In this document: one piece after another, positions 14,590 to 15,191 of the stretch
How the letters are laid out: each line of letters starts with the position of its first letter
Position numbering within the stretch: the stretch's first letter is position 1
Source of the DNA: DATBWZ01 sp036514535
GTDB taxonomy: Bacteria > JAMCPX01 > DATBWZ01
DNA length: 15,191 bases
Direction of reading: 5' to 3'
NCBI GenBank assembly: GCA_036514535.1
Contig: DATBWZ010000095.1
Span: 1 to 15,191 of the forward strand
Position numbers and translations under genes: made by a program
The notes under the pieces: generated by a model
The model's database searches: none
Told to the model about the DNA's origin: nothing
What the model saw: the letters and a program-made list of their open reading frames with translations, nothing else

Positions 14590-15191
14590 TTAATTTCCCT
14601 TAAGTCTGTCAGCGTAGACAGGGAATTTACTGCAGAGTTCCCTGACCTCTTTTTTTATCTTAGCCAGACGGTCTTCGTTTGTAATATTTTTCAATGCCAT
14701 GTCTATGAATCTTGCTATCAGCTGCATTTCCGGTTCCTTCATTCTGCGCGTCGTAATCGCAGGCGTGCCTATTCTGAAACCGCTGGCAACAGCAGGCGGC
14801 TGGGTGTCAAATGGTATAGCGTTCTTGTTAACAGTAATCCCTGCCTTTCCAAGCGCAATCTCCGCATCCTTGCCGGTTATTCCCTGCGAAGTAAGGTCAA
14901 CCAGCATCAGGTGATTGTCCGTGCCTCCTGAAACAAGTGTATAACCGCAGTTCATTAATTCGTCTGCAAGGGCTTTGCTGTTTTTGACTATCTGATTCTG
15001 ATACACCTTGAATCCAGGTTCCAGCGCCTCCCTGAGAGCCACCGCTTTTGCAGCAATAATGTGCATGAGCGGCCCTCCCTGGCTTCCGGGAAAAAGCCGG
15101 CTGTTCAGCACCTTTTCATAATCCTGCTTGCCCATTATCATACCGCCCCTTGGGCCGCGCAGCGTCTTGTGGGTGGTCGTTGTAACAAATT
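14590..15191 (-). CDS. glyA: Serine hydroxymethyltransferase, C-terminal part (5' end outside window)
   Basis: This enzyme interconverts serine and glycine with tetrahydrofolate, using pyridoxal phosphate, and feeds one-carbon metabolism. About 199 codons of the 3' end are present, roughly the last half of a protein usually near 415 residues. At the edge the frame reads VTTTTHKTLRGPRGG, the family's PLP-binding segment; the Schiff-base Lys is encoded at 15166-15168. Further on, FPGSQGGPLMHIIAAKAVAL, SGGTDNHLMLVDL and GFRIGTPAITTRRM are all conserved. An in-frame ATG at 15141 could be mistaken for a start, but the conserved frame runs on past the window edge. It is the most upstream gene seen of the rib operon and lies three bases before nrdR. 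Confidence 0.97.
   Translation of the reverse strand, partial: FVTTTTHKTLRGPRGGMIMGKQDYEKVLNSRLFPGSQGGPLMHIIAAKAVALREALEPGFKVYQNQIVKNSKALADELMNCGYTLVSGGTDNHLMLVDLTSQGITGKDAEIALGKAGITVNKNAIPFDTQPPAVASGFRIGTPAITTRRMKEPEMQLIARFIDMALKNITNEDRLAKIKKEVRELCSKFPVYADRLKGN

Noticed and set aside
15139..15141. ATG as a possible start of a short glyA
   Set aside because: The frame continues upstream to the window edge through the conserved PLP-lysine segment, so this is an internal methionine.

Overview
This window looks like chromosome from a moderately AT-rich, Gram-negative-type bacterium. The evidence is a lipoprotein with a lipobox, a two-membrane-segment chemoreceptor, CdsA, and chemosensory genes of the type common in Desulfobacterota (former Deltaproteobacteria) and nearby candidate phyla. 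The run glyA-nrdR-ribD-ribE-ribBA-ribH-nusB and the PATAN/DUF4388 protein beside CheA fit that placement. No taxonomic marker is present, so the assignment is inference. Genes are packed tightly, with many ATGA overlaps or gaps of a few bases. No tRNA, rRNA, CRISPR array, insertion sequence or phage gene was seen, and no gene-free stretch exceeds about 112 bases.

Left block (1-6862, all minus strand, read right to left): a chemosensory operon. The order is a PATAN/DUF4388 protein with a GAF-like C-terminus, a single-domain CheY-like receiver, CheA, an ExeA/GspA-type AAA ATPase, a CheW with a long N-terminal extension, and a plain CheW. After a 112-base gap that carries a good predicted promoter, a membrane chemoreceptor (MCP) follows and runs off the left edge. 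CheR, CheB, CheC and CheD are not in the window. The ATPase and the extended CheW lying between CheA and the second CheW are the most unusual part.

Middle: one plus-strand gene, an RluA-family pseudouridine synthase with an S4 domain (6925-7836). It diverges from the chemosensory operon across a 62-base promoter region. Its 3' end overlaps by 17 bases the 3' end of a convergent minus-strand gene.

Right block (7820-15191, minus strand, read right to left): a housekeeping operon. It holds the 3' part of glyA, nrdR, four riboflavin genes (ribD, ribE, ribBA, ribH) that together cover the route from GTP and ribulose 5-phosphate to riboflavin, nusB, a small protein resembling only the N-terminal domain of leucyl aminopeptidase (M17), cdsA, and a lipid-anchored DsbA-type thiol-disulfide oxidoreductase. 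No FMN riboswitch precedes ribD, because only eight bases separate it from nrdR. Any control of riboflavin synthesis must act upstream of glyA or at another level.

Several start codons were moved from the longest reading frame to the codon best placed behind a ribosome binding site; each is explained in its entry.
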